From assembly GCA_023428245.1 (NCBI GenBank), contig JAEYYX010000035.1, positions 57,180 to 121,179 on the forward strand: 64,000 nucleotides of DNA, read 5' to 3'. Shown piece after piece: positions 1-8,788 of this stretch. The notes under the pieces were generated by a model that had not been told where the DNA came from, did not search any database, and was given only the letters and a program-made list of their open reading frames with translations. How positions within the stretch are numbered: position 1 is the stretch's first letter; every line of letters starts with the position of its first letter. The stretch comes from Pseudomonadota bacterium. Its GTDB lineage: Bacteria; Myxococcota_A; Polyangia; Polyangiales; Polyangiaceae. A program made the translations under genes and the position numbers.

Positions 1-109
1 ATTGCCCTCGTGGGTGCAAATTGTGCGCTGAACGCTGGTCTCTTATGGTCCGAGCGCGATTTCCCGGGCTTTCGCGGACTCGGTGACGAGGGCTCGCCAC
101 CTCCAAGGC

Positions 110-1237
110 TCATTCGCTCACGGGCGCATCTTGGTGCGCCCCGAGGGGCATTCGGAGCCTGAAGGTCGTCCCGGTCGGGCTCGACTCATAGGTGAGCGAG
201 CCCTCGTGTTCCCTCATGATCTCCGAACAGATGGCGAGCCCGAGACCTGTGCCATCCGCCTTCGTCGTCACGAAGGGTTCGAAGATATCCATCCCCTCCG
301 GAATCCCAGGCCCAGTGTCCGTCACCTCGACGTAATACTCCCCCGTGTGAGCGCCCGTGCGAACCGTCAGCTGACCGCCGTTCGGCATGGCCTCTGCGGC
401 GTTGTGACAGAGATTTAGGAACACCTGTTGCATCTTGTCGGCGTCCGCGAAGACCAGAGCTCCTTCATCACGGAACTCACGGGCCACCTCGATGTTCTGG
501 CGACCCCGACTCATCCCAGCGAGCACGGATTCGATGATCCTTGTCAGGTTCACCCGCTTCCGATCCAGCCGCCTTCGGCCCGATAGAGCGCGGAACTCGT
601 TCACCAGGCGGCTCAGCCGCTCGACCTCCGCCAAGCAGGAATCGACCTTGTTTACGGCCTCATCCGCCTCGCCGCCAATGCGTCCGAGACGACGCCGGAG
701 CGCCTGAAGCTGCAGAGCCATGTTGTTCAGCGGATTGCCGATCTCATGGGCGAGCATCGAAGCGGTTGTCCCCACCGTAGCGACACGCTCGCGATCCATG
801 AGCTCAGCCTGAAGACGCACCTTCTCGCTCACGTCGCGAATGAAAGCTCCATACTTCGCCCCAAAACTCTCATCGCCGAGCGGAGTGATCGAGAGTTCGA
901 TCGGGAACTCGGCGCCACTCGAGCGGCGTGCCGAGACGAGGCGGATGCGCCCGATCGCTTGTTTCTTTCCGGTGCTCTCGTAGCGAGAGACGTAGGCCTT
1001 GTGATGCGAGGCGTACGGCTCGGCCATCAGAATGCGCACGTCGGCACCGATGAGCTCCTCTAAGGAGTACTCAAACATCCGAGACGCCGCTGGGTTGGCG
1101 AACACGATGCGTCCTTCCGCGCAAATAAATATGATCGCGTCGGGGCACGTCGCCGCGACCCGCAAGAAGGCTTCCCCCATGGCCGGTACAGCGAGCAGGA
1201 TACCCGCGTCCTGTCCGGTCGTCGCGTCGTCTGCCAT
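110..1237 (-). CDS. PAS-domain sensor histidine kinase
   Basis: Soluble two-component histidine kinase of 375 residues, predicted to autophosphorylate and pass phosphate to a response regulator. A PAS domain spans about residues 25-140 (F-A-N-P-A and I-R-D-V-S-E-K segments). The H-box MLAHEIGNPLNN has the phospho-accepting His at 164. The N-box QVFLNLCHNAAEA lies near 271, followed by TDTGPGIPEG (G1) and GTGLGLAICSEI (G2). No membrane segment is visible, so the input is probably cytoplasmic. I chose ATG 1237 because it gives a short lead to the PAS domain; an in-frame start at 1330 would add an uncharacteristic 31 residues. The gene is divergent from the NtrC-type regulator at 1360, its likely partner (inference from position). 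Confidence 0.9.
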   Translation of the reverse strand: MADDATTGQDAGILLAVPAMGEAFLRVAATCPDAIIFICAEGRIVFANPAASRMFEYSLEELIGADVRILMAEPYASHHKAYVSRYESTGKKQAIGRIRLVSARRSSGAEFPIELSITPLGDESFGAKYGAFIRDVSEKVRLQAELMDRERVATVGTTASMLAHEIGNPLNNMALQLQALRRRLGRIGGEADEAVNKVDSCLAEVERLSRLVNEFRALSGRRRLDRKRVNLTRIIESVLAGMSRGRQNIEVAREFRDEGALVFADADKMQQVFLNLCHNAAEAMPNGGQLTVRTGAHTGEYYVEVTDTGPGIPEGMDIFEPFVTTKADGTGLGLAICSEIMREHEGSLTYESSPTGTTFRLRMPLGAHQDAPVSE

Positions 1238-1359
1238 TTCGACGCGTTCATGGCATGTTCGGGCCGAAAGATGGACCCACCCCGGTGGCCGCGCACAATT
1301 TGCCGGAACAGAGCCCTCAGGCCCCGGCACGGGTCGTGCTTACGGGGTGAGAGGACTTC

Positions 1360-2784
1360 ATGGGAAAAGGCCGCGTACTGATTGTGGACGATGAGGCGAC
1401 CGCGCGAAGCGCGCTCGCCGAGATCTTGAACGACGAAGGTTTTTCCGTGCGGACCGCCTCGGACGGGTTCCGCGCGCTCGCCGCGGCGGAGGCCTTCCGG
1501 CCCGATGTGGTGGTAACCGATATCAAGATGCCGGGCATGGACGGGCTCGAGCTCCTCAGCCGGCTGAAAGATTTCGACCCCGAGATCGCCGTCATCCTGG
1601 TGACCGCCTTCGGCGCCGTGGGGACCGCTGTGCAGGCAATGCGGAGCGGCGCCACGGACTATCTGGTCAAACCCCTCAACAGCGATGAGCTCTTGGTCGT
1701 GCTCGAACGAGCCGTCGAAGGCGTGGAGCTGCGCCGGGATGCGCGCCGCATGCGCCAGCAGCTTGCCGACCGAGTCCGCTTCGACAACTTGATCGGCGAA
1801 TCCGCCGAAATGCAGCAGATTTTCAAGAGCGTGGTCCAGGTGGCACCGACCCGCGCCACCGTACTCATCACCGGCGACTCCGGGACCGGGAAGGAGCTCG
1901 TGGCGTCTGCAATCCATCACCACTCGGAGCGGGCTCACAAGTCCTTCGTGAAGCTGCACTGCGCGGCCCTGGCCGAATCGCTCCTCGAGAGTGAGCTCTT
2001 CGGGCACGAGCGAGGCGCGTTTACGGGCGCTGAACGGAGGCGCATCGGGCGCTTCGAACAGGCCAACGGAGGAACGCTGTTCTTGGACGAAATCGGGGAG
2101 ATCTCAGCGACGACCCAGGTCAAGCTACTCCGCGTCCTGCAGGAGCACGAATTCGAGCGCGTCGGCGGCAATGAGGCGATCAAAGTCGATGTCCGTTTGG
2201 TGGCTGCGACAAACCGGAACCTGAAGCAGATGGTCGAGGAAGGGAAGTTCCGCGAGGATCTCTTCTATCGCCTCAATGTGATCAATCTGAAGCTGCCCGC
2301 GCTCAAGGATCGCAAAGACGACATCTTCCGCCTCGCTTGTCACTTCCTTGAGAAGTTCTCCAAAGAGAGCCACCGCTCCGATCTGCGCTTCAGTGATGAA
2401 GTGGCCCGCATGCTCCTCAGCTACGATTGGCCCGGGAACGTGCGAGAGCTCGAGAACGTCATTGAGCGGGCTGTGGTGCTCGCGGACGGTAACGTCATCG
2501 AGGCGCGCCATCTCCCCCTCGAACTCCAGCAGCTCCGCGGTGAGGAATCGAAAATCCCGAAGATCCCCGGCGCCACACTCGCGGAGATCGAACGGTACGC
2601 GATCCTCGAGACCCTCGCCTACGTGGGCGGCTCGACGACGCGCGCCTCGGAGATGCTCGGCATCAGTGTGCGCAAGATCCAGTATCGCCTCCACGACTAC
2701 GCCGAAGCGCCCAAAGGGCGCGCCCCGATGCTCGTCCACTCCTCGAGGACGAGCGACGGTCCACAAAAGCAAGACGCTGAGTAA
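1360..2784 (+). CDS. NtrC-family sigma-54 response regulator
   Basis: Response regulator that activates sigma-54 RNA polymerase; 474 residues with three domains. The receiver (1-120) has the acidic pair D10-D11, phospho-acceptor D54 and K104. The AAA+ domain (about 143-370) has Walker A GDSGTGKE at 172-179, the sigma-54 contact loop GAFTGA at 219-224, Walker B LFLDEIGE near 240 and the WPGNVRELENV sensor region. A C-terminal Fis-type helix-turn-helix lies near TTRASEMLGISVRKIQYRL. All key residues are intact. It is divergent from the PAS kinase across about 120 bp that must hold both promoters. Its 3' end is 6 bp from the convergent aminopeptidase gene. Confidence 0.95.
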   Translation: MGKGRVLIVDDEATARSALAEILNDEGFSVRTASDGFRALAAAEAFRPDVVVTDIKMPGMDGLELLSRLKDFDPEIAVILVTAFGAVGTAVQAMRSGATDYLVKPLNSDELLVVLERAVEGVELRRDARRMRQQLADRVRFDNLIGESAEMQQIFKSVVQVAPTRATVLITGDSGTGKELVASAIHHHSERAHKSFVKLHCAALAESLLESELFGHERGAFTGAERRRIGRFEQANGGTLFLDEIGEISATTQVKLLRVLQEHEFERVGGNEAIKVDVRLVAATNRNLKQMVEEGKFREDLFYRLNVINLKLPALKDRKDDIFRLACHFLEKFSKESHRSDLRFSDEVARMLLSYDWPGNVRELENVIERAVVLADGNVIEARHLPLELQQLRGEESKIPKIPGATLAEIERYAILETLAYVGGSTTRASEMLGISVRKIQYRLHDYAEAPKGRAPMLVHSSRTSDGPQKQDAE

Positions 2785-2790
2785 GTCAGC

Positions 2791-4188
2791 TCAGGCTCCC
2801 AGGCACGCCTCGATCTCCGGCACGCTCTTCGGCGCGCTCGCGCTCAGAACCACGGGGTCCTGCCCCGTCACGAGCACGTCGTCTTCGATGCGGATGCCCC
2901 TGACGCCCCGGAAGCGCTCGACCTCGGTCCAGCGGATCTGACGAGAAATTGTGCGGTCTTCTTTGGCGCGCCTGAGCAAGAGCGGCGAAAAATAGAGGCC
3001 CGGCTCGATGGTCACGACCATGTCGGGCTCGAGAACGCGATTCAGGCGCAGCGCGCGGAAAGCGGGGTGATTGGCGCGCTGTCCCTCCGGTCCGTAGCCC
3101 GCCCTGTCTCCGAGATCTTCCATGTCGTGGACATCGAGTCCGAGCAGGTGCCCGAGGCCGTGCGGAAAAAAGACGCTCAGGGCGCCCGAATCGAAGAGGT
3201 CTCGGGGAGCTCCATCGAGGAGACCAAGCCCTACGAGTTCCCCTGCCATCAGGAGGCAAGCTCTCTCATGGAGCTCACCATAGGAGACGCCCGCGCGAAC
3301 TCCTGCGATAGCGTCAAGCTGGACGCGGAGCACCGCTTCGTATGCCTCCCTCTCGACGCCAGAGAAAGGCCCCGAAGTCGGCCAGGTCCGCGTCACATCT
3401 CCTGCAAATCCCTCGGGAGTTTCGCCCCCGACGTCGCACAATAGGAGGCCCGGTCCGAGCAGCCCGCCGGAGTCTGGCTGGTGCAAGACTTCGCCGCACA
3501 TCGTGACGATCGAGCCATAAGCGGGCCGAAGAGCGCTCTCTCCGAGTCGCGCCTCCATCTGCGCTCGCACCTGGTACTCGCGAGAGGCGTGCCGAGTCGA
3601 TCGCATGCCGTGTTCGTGGGCTTTGCCGCTCTCGTCTGCCGCAAAGCGCAATTGTTCAAGAGCGCAGGCGTCGTGCCTGATGCGCAGATCGACCATCACC
3701 TGCGCAAGCGCCTCGTCCGCATCGACGAGCTCGGGGCCGGACTGAGCCTCGACGGTTCTGTCGAGGAGGGCCGAAAGCCAAAGCGCCGTCTCTTCGTCCT
3801 GAGGAGGCAACATCGCCATCCTGGGGCGAGGTTCAAAGTCGCCCAGCGGACGAACATCAAGCCCCAGCTCTTCGCTGAGCTCCTCATAGGTGGGCGGGGG
3901 GCCTGACCACAGAGCCTCCTCCGCGTCGCGCTCGAGGACGTAGAGTCGCTCGGCGCCGTCCTCGACGACGAAAAGCGCTCCCTCCAGGTGCCGACCTGTG
4001 AAGTAGAGGAAATGGCTCTCGGCCCGAAACGGGTACAGGTTGTGGGCGAAGTTCCGCGGGCGTGCGAAGCCGCTCGGCAAACAGATCGACTCGAGCCCAT
4101 TTGGTTCGAGTTCTGCCAAGAGACGCGCTCGCCGGGCCTCGAAGGCGGCGCGCGGACTGCGCGGAGGCTCCCAAAATTGCGCTGACAT
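2791..4188 (-). CDS. pepP: Xaa-Pro aminopeptidase (peptidase M24)
   Basis: Metallo-aminopeptidase predicted to release N-terminal residues ahead of proline. 465 residues: an aminopeptidase-P N-terminal domain (about 10-150) followed by a pita-bread M24 domain. The five metal ligands are visible: D252 and D264 in CDVGGETPEGFAGDVTRTWP, H347 in FPHGLGHLLGLDVHD, E395 in TIEPGLYF and E435 in GIRIEDDVLV. Length matches E. coli PepP (441) closely. No signal peptide, so cytoplasmic. It is divergent from the MNIO gene, with about 60 bp between start codons, and no functional link to it is evident. Confidence 0.92.
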   Translation of the reverse strand: MSAQFWEPPRSPRAAFEARRARLLAELEPNGLESICLPSGFARPRNFAHNLYPFRAESHFLYFTGRHLEGALFVVEDGAERLYVLERDAEEALWSGPPPTYEELSEELGLDVRPLGDFEPRPRMAMLPPQDEETALWLSALLDRTVEAQSGPELVDADEALAQVMVDLRIRHDACALEQLRFAADESGKAHEHGMRSTRHASREYQVRAQMEARLGESALRPAYGSIVTMCGEVLHQPDSGGLLGPGLLLCDVGGETPEGFAGDVTRTWPTSGPFSGVEREAYEAVLRVQLDAIAGVRAGVSYGELHERACLLMAGELVGLGLLDGAPRDLFDSGALSVFFPHGLGHLLGLDVHDMEDLGDRAGYGPEGQRANHPAFRALRLNRVLEPDMVVTIEPGLYFSPLLLRRAKEDRTISRQIRWTEVERFRGVRGIRIEDDVLVTGQDPVVLSASAPKSVPEIEACLGA

Positions 4189-4248
4189 GACCTATAAAAA
4201 AACGAACCCCGAAAAGAGATATCCCGTGCTTGAGTGGAGGCGATGTCA

Positions 4249-6057
4249 ATGCTGAGCCAAGAGCGTCCCGCCCATCTCGAGGTGAAAGACCTCGGCGTGG
4301 GGGTGGGCCTCCGGCCCAGACACTACCAGGAAATCCTAAGTGAGGGGCGTCCTGTCGGTTTTTTCGAAGCGATCAGCGAGAACTACATGGGCGGCGCCGC
4401 AAAGCCGCTCTACTTCCTCGACCAAGTGCGCGAACGCTACCCTGTCGTCCTGCATGGTGTCTCGCTGTCCATAGGCGCCCCCGAAGAGCCCGATCGCGAG
4501 TACCTGGGGCGCCTCAAAAAGCTCGTCGACCGCATCAATCCGGCCTGGGTCACAGACCATTTTTGCTTCTCGAGCGTCGGCCGGACACACCTCCACGACC
4601 TACTCCCGCTGCCCTATACCGAAGAGATGGTGCAGCGGGTCGCGCGGCGTACCCGCTTCATCCAAGACTACCTTGAACGCCCCTTCGGGCTCGAAAACAC
4701 CTCAAGCTACTTGGCCTATACCCAAAGTGAGATGACCGAGTGGGAGTTCATCCGCGCGGTCCTCGAGGAAGCGGACATTGGCCTCTTGTTTGACGTCAAC
4801 AACGTCTTCGTCTCCTCATTCAATCACGGCTTTCCCGCCCTCGAATTCATCCGCAGGGTTCCCCATGAGCGGATTCTCCAAATCCACATGGCCGGCCATA
4901 CCCATCATGGAACACACATCATCGACACCCACGTCGGCCCTTGTCCCGACCCCGTGATCCAGCTTTACGAAGAGACCATCCGCCTCGCTGGACCGGTCTC
5001 GACCCTCGTCGAATGGGACGATCAGCTTCCTCCCTTTGCCGAGGTGCTGGGCGAAGCTGCGCGCATCGCAGATGCTCGAGACAGGGCGCTCCAGAAAGCA
5101 GTTTTTTCGCCGCGGTCCCTCTCATCCCCCCGCGTTTCCCGGCGCCCTGAGCCCCCATCTCCGAAGGTCCTCACGCGCGAAACGCCAGAGACGCATGCCT
5201 CTCCGGAACCCTTGACTGAGCTCCAAGCAGGTCTCAGCGCGTCCATTCTCCGCGCAACTCCCCTCGAGCTTGACCCACAAGAGCGAAGGCTGGCAGAGGT
5301 TCGGTTCACCGGGAACATTCGGCTCACTCCTGTCGACCAAATCGAGATCTACCGCCGCCAGTTTGTCCTGCGGCATGTGGACTCGCTCCGCGAAGATTTC
5401 CCCGGTCTTTTGGCGCTCTTCGGGGAAGAAAGCTTCGAAGAGCTCGTACTCCGCTACTTGGCCGCCCATCCTCCGGACGACTACTCGCTTCGGAGCCTCG
5501 GCTGGAAGCTGCCTCGATTCCTGCGAGAGAAAGCCCAGCTCAGAGGAGCAACCCTGGCTGATGCGCTCGGCCTCGAGCGAATGGATCCCGGGGAGAACTT
5601 AGCGCTTGCCCTCGAGATGGCCGAGCTCGAACTTGCGTACCTGCGCGCCTTCGACGCGCCACAAGCGAGCTATCTCGACTTCTCCGACTTACTCACGCTC
5701 TCGGCCGAGGCCTGGACGAGCGCCAAGTTCACGCTCGCGCCCTCCGTCTCCCTCCTCACCTTCGACTATCCTGTGACCGATTTGCGCCGCGCGCTTCTCC
5801 GCGCAGAGCCCAACCCGATCCTGTCTCGCGCACCAAGGCGCCTCGTCATTTATCGCCACAGAGACCTCGACCTCTATGACAAAGAGCTCTCGAAGGAAGC
5901 CTTTGAGCTCCTCCAGGGACTCGGCTGGGGGCAGCGCTTCGGAGAGGCTTGTCAGCGAGTTGCGGCGAGCGCCGAAGGCGCGGAAAAACGGCTCGAGAGC
6001 GGCCTCAGCTCCTGGTTCCGCGAGTGGACGGAGCGCGGGCTCTTCAGCGCCCCTTAG
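4249..6057 (+). CDS. MNIO (DUF692) domain fused to DUF2063
   Basis: 602-residue fusion. Residues about 14-280 form a DUF692/MNIO TIM barrel, the multinuclear non-haem iron oxidase family (MbnB, BufB) that modifies cysteines in RiPP precursors. Visible candidate metal ligands include H69 (VVLHGVSLS), H104 (WVTDHFCFS), E149 (GLENTSSY), D182 and N184 (LFDVNNVF), H213 and H217 (IHMAGHTHH), D226 and H228 (IIDTHVGP) and E255 (LVEWDD). A Pro/Ser-rich linker (about 282-322) leads to a DUF2063 domain (BufC-like, around QIEIYRRQFVLRHVDSLRED). I chose ATG 4249 because GGAGG at 4236-4240 lies 8 nt upstream; GTG 4234 and ATG 4243 also fit the frame. No small DUF2282-like precursor gene is adjacent, so the substrate is unknown. 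The 3' end overlaps the convergent acyl-CoA dehydrogenase by 4 bp. Confidence 0.9.
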   Translation: MLSQERPAHLEVKDLGVGVGLRPRHYQEILSEGRPVGFFEAISENYMGGAAKPLYFLDQVRERYPVVLHGVSLSIGAPEEPDREYLGRLKKLVDRINPAWVTDHFCFSSVGRTHLHDLLPLPYTEEMVQRVARRTRFIQDYLERPFGLENTSSYLAYTQSEMTEWEFIRAVLEEADIGLLFDVNNVFVSSFNHGFPALEFIRRVPHERILQIHMAGHTHHGTHIIDTHVGPCPDPVIQLYEETIRLAGPVSTLVEWDDQLPPFAEVLGEAARIADARDRALQKAVFSPRSLSSPRVSRRPEPPSPKVLTRETPETHASPEPLTELQAGLSASILRATPLELDPQERRLAEVRFTGNIRLTPVDQIEIYRRQFVLRHVDSLREDFPGLLALFGEESFEELVLRYLAAHPPDDYSLRSLGWKLPRFLREKAQLRGATLADALGLERMDPGENLALALEMAELELAYLRAFDAPQASYLDFSDLLTLSAEAWTSAKFTLAPSVSLLTFDYPVTDLRRALLRAEPNPILSRAPRRLVIYRHRDLDLYDKELSKEAFELLQGLGWGQRFGEACQRVAASAEGAEKRLESGLSSWFREWTERGLFSAP

Positions 6058-7703
6058 CCCACGATGTCGAAGGGATAGGTCCCGTCGGTGTAAGCCCGGC
6101 GCGCGATGCGATCTCTGAGTTCGTCTTCGTTGCGCGAGAGGTGCTCGAACTGGCGCCGTACGCGCTCTTCTGCTCCTCCCGTGAAAAGATTCGCGGCGTC
6201 GATCATGCGCTCAGCTCCGACCGTCGACACCCGATGCACCTCCGTTTGGACGCGGATGAGGACTGAGAGCCAAACCGCGAGCTCAAGAGCAGCATTGGCG
6301 ATCCTGCGATGCGCATGCTGATGCTCGACGAACTCCGCGCCATGACTCGTAAATTGATGGCGCACCTGATTGCCGAGCTCACGCGTCAGAAGCTCTAGCG
6401 ATCGCAATCGACAACCAGGCGCGCCTTCATTCGGAGGGACATGCCGCGACGTCCACAGCCTCTCCACGACGCCCTTGGGTCCTTCGGGCAAAGGCGAAGG
6501 GAGCGGCGGCAAGCTGACCTGAGGCCCACCTTTTCTGAGCTCCCGGGTGGCCTCGAGTACAACGAAGGACTCGAGCGCCAAGTCGGAGCCATCCAAAAGA
6601 GCGAGCGCTCGTGTATCCGCCCAGCGTCGCGACTGGGTCACGTCCCCCGAGAAGGCGGCCGCGCCGTGGAGCTCGCGGGTAGCGTCGAGGACGCGCGCAG
6701 AGATTCTGCTCGCGGCGAGGCGCGCGAGGCCGCGCTCCAAGGGGTCGGCTGCCCCTCCCCCATCGCCGATCCCGGCGACGAGATGAACCAGGCTCTGCAG
6801 TGCGAAGGCTTCCGAGAGGAGCACGGCGACTCGTTCTTGAACCGAGGGGAAGTTCCCCACGGGTCGGCCGAAAGCGCGCCTCTGATTCAGGCGCTCGATG
6901 GTGTCTGAGTAGGCGCGGATCGATGCTCCTGTGATGGCCGCCGACAACAGCAGTCGCGCCTCAGACAAACCGCTCATCACTGCACGAAAGCCCTTGCCAT
7001 ATTCGCCAAGGATGGCTTCCTTCGTCACAAGGGCGCCATGGAAGGCAATCTCTGCGACCCCCGAGGCGGGGAGCACATCGCTCCGGACTGGCTCCCGAAT
7101 CACCTCTGGGCTCGAGGGCACAAGGAACGCGGTGAGGCGCGGCTTGTTCCCCGGTTGAGAAGGAGTCGTGCGCGCGACGACCACAAAATGTGTCGCGAAA
7201 AGGCCGTTTGTAACCCAGTGTTTTCGGCCAAAAATCCGGAAACCATCGCCCTCGGGCTGCGCGTAAGTTTGAACCTGGCTCGCATCACTTCCCGGGCTCG
7301 CCTCCGTCATCGCAAAGGCGAACACCGAATCGTCCCGGAGTGTGGCCTCGATCTCGGGACTGCCATAGGAGGCGACGAGCTTCCGTCCCAGCGCATGGTG
7401 AGCAATGAACGAGAGAGCGGTGGAGGGATCGGCGCCGCCAAGCTGTTCGACAAGCCGTGCCTCGAGCAGTAGGCTCATATCGGTGCGCGGCTTCAAGAGA
7501 TCGAGCGCGCGGAGACGGAGCACGCCTCCGAGGTCCTCGGTCTTTCTGAGCAGAGTGAAGGTCGGCTCGAGGCTCGCGAGCTCTGAAGGACCAATGAGGG
7601 GATATGCCTCTGAGCCGTCGATGCGCAGACGCCCGAGGAAGAGGTCACGAAACAGAGTCCGTTTGATCTCTCCTCTCACGACCCTTTGCATCCTAGAGCG
7701 CAT
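6054..7703 (-). CDS. acyl-CoA dehydrogenase-family flavoprotein
   Basis: Flavoprotein of the acyl-CoA dehydrogenase fold, about 549 residues. The N-terminal helical domain is followed by the middle beta-barrel motif FAMTEASPGSDAS and GRKHWVTNG, which bind FAD and substrate. The C-terminal helical domain contains NQRRAFGRPVGNF and TRELHGAAAFSGDV, and about 160 residues of extension follow, as in VLCAD/FadE-like members. The usual EGT catalytic Glu site reads LLDGSD (Asp), and the alternative IVD/LCAD Glu site reads SEARLLL, so the base is unclear. Start is uncertain: ATG 7703 is used, with TTG 7724 and ATG 7691 possible. Substrate is not predictable from sequence. It converges on the MNIO gene with stop codons overlapping. 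Confidence 0.85.
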   Translation of the reverse strand: MRSRMQRVVRGEIKRTLFRDLFLGRLRIDGSEAYPLIGPSELASLEPTFTLLRKTEDLGGVLRLRALDLLKPRTDMSLLLEARLVEQLGGADPSTALSFIAHHALGRKLVASYGSPEIEATLRDDSVFAFAMTEASPGSDASQVQTYAQPEGDGFRIFGRKHWVTNGLFATHFVVVARTTPSQPGNKPRLTAFLVPSSPEVIREPVRSDVLPASGVAEIAFHGALVTKEAILGEYGKGFRAVMSGLSEARLLLSAAITGASIRAYSDTIERLNQRRAFGRPVGNFPSVQERVAVLLSEAFALQSLVHLVAGIGDGGGAADPLERGLARLAASRISARVLDATRELHGAAAFSGDVTQSRRWADTRALALLDGSDLALESFVVLEATRELRKGGPQVSLPPLPSPLPEGPKGVVERLWTSRHVPPNEGAPGCRLRSLELLTRELGNQVRHQFTSHGAEFVEHQHAHRRIANAALELAVWLSVLIRVQTEVHRVSTVGAERMIDAANLFTGGAEERVRRQFEHLSRNEDELRDRIARRAYTDGTYPFDIVG

Positions 7704-7744
7704 CTCATAACCTGAGATGCGCAAAAAAGCACAGTAGAACTCTC

Positions 7745-7834
7745 GAACATACCTCGCCCAAGCAGCGAAGCGAACGCTCGTTCACCCGCCTTCGGCGGGC
7801 GCTCGCGAAGCTGCGGAGGTGATGAGATATGTTC
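7745..7834. repeat. imperfect long inverted repeat upstream of folP
   Basis: GAACATA at 7745-7751 is mirrored by TATGTTC at 7828-7834. Between them are partly complementary GCAGCGAAGCGA-like arms and a perfect inner hairpin CCCGCC-TTC-GGCGGG at 7785-7799. The element fills most of the gap between the divergent acyl-CoA dehydrogenase and folP genes. It could be a REP/BIME-like palindrome or a leader structure; nothing in the sequence decides this. Confidence 0.5.
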
Positions 7835-7939
7835 TAAGCGCTGGGTCTCGCCACATCACACCCACCGCCCGGCCTAGCCGCGGCTTTTTGGCTTGTTTCT
7901 TGCTTTCTTCGGGCGGAATTGGTACCCGACAGGACTGTC

Positions 7940-8788
7940 GTGGGGTCCGTTCAAGAAGTCATGGAGATCGCGAAGCGAGCGCGAGGTGCTGCCTTGATGG
8001 CAGTGCTGAACGTCACGCCTGACTCCTTCTCGGACGGAGGACTCTTCACCGACCCGAGCGCGGCGCGCGCTCAGATCGATCGTTTCCTGGAAGAGGGTGC
8101 CGAGATCATCGATGTCGGACCAGAATCGTCTCGCCCCGGCTCGACCCCAGTGCCCGCGGAGCTTCAGCTCGCGCGCGCCGAGCCAGCACTGAAATACGCC
8201 GTCGAGCGAAGAGCCCTCGTCTCTATCGACACAACGTCGCCAACAGTCGCACGCGCCTGCCTGAAAATGGGTGTGCACATCGTCAACGACGTGTCATGTC
8301 TGAGTGATGAGGACCTGGCGCGCGTGGTGCGTGACTCCGACGCACACCTCATCCTCATGCACAGCCGGGGCTCGATGCAGGCGATGAGCTTCTCCTCCTA
8401 CCCATCCGACGCTTACAAGGACCCGGTCCGCGACGTGCGGGACGAGTGGGAACGGGCGCGCGACCGAGCTACCCGCGCGGGACTCGAGCCCGAGCGCATC
8501 TGGTTCGATCCCGGGCTCGGCTTTCACAAGAGCGCCGAGCACAGCCTAGAAATCCTACGCAGGCTTTCCGAGTTTCGGTCTCTGCGAGCCCCGATCGTCG
8601 TCGGGGCAAGTCGGAAGAGCTTCCTGCGAGGCTTTCGAGGCGACAGACCCGAGGCGCGTCTCGGCGGGTCGATTGCAGCCGCTCTCCATGCCGTCGCAGA
8701 GGGAGCCTGTATGCTCCGCGTCCATGATGTCCACGAGACCTCACAAGCTCTCAGCGCGATGCACGCTTTCAGGGCAAGGGGGGCTTGA
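7940..8788 (+). CDS. folP: dihydropteroate synthase
   Basis: Condenses p-aminobenzoate with 6-hydroxymethyl-dihydropterin pyrophosphate in folate synthesis; cytoplasmic TIM barrel. Both family signatures are present: LNVTPDSFSDGG with EIIDVGPESSRPG, then SIDTTSP, VNDVSC, WFDPGLGFHK and GASRKSFLRG. About 282 residues, normal for the family. The start is uncertain: GTG 7940 has AGGA five bases upstream, while TTG 7919 and ATG 7961 are in frame. It is the first gene of a tightly coupled set, its stop codon overlapping the cdaA start by one base. A structured inverted repeat lies upstream. Confidence 0.94.
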   Translation: MGSVQEVMEIAKRARGAALMAVLNVTPDSFSDGGLFTDPSAARAQIDRFLEEGAEIIDVGPESSRPGSTPVPAELQLARAEPALKYAVERRALVSIDTTSPTVARACLKMGVHIVNDVSCLSDEDLARVVRDSDAHLILMHSRGSMQAMSFSSYPSDAYKDPVRDVRDEWERARDRATRAGLEPERIWFDPGLGFHKSAEHSLEILRRLSEFRSLRAPIVVGASRKSFLRGFRGDRPEARLGGSIAAALHAVAEGACMLRVHDVHETSQALSAMHAFRARGA

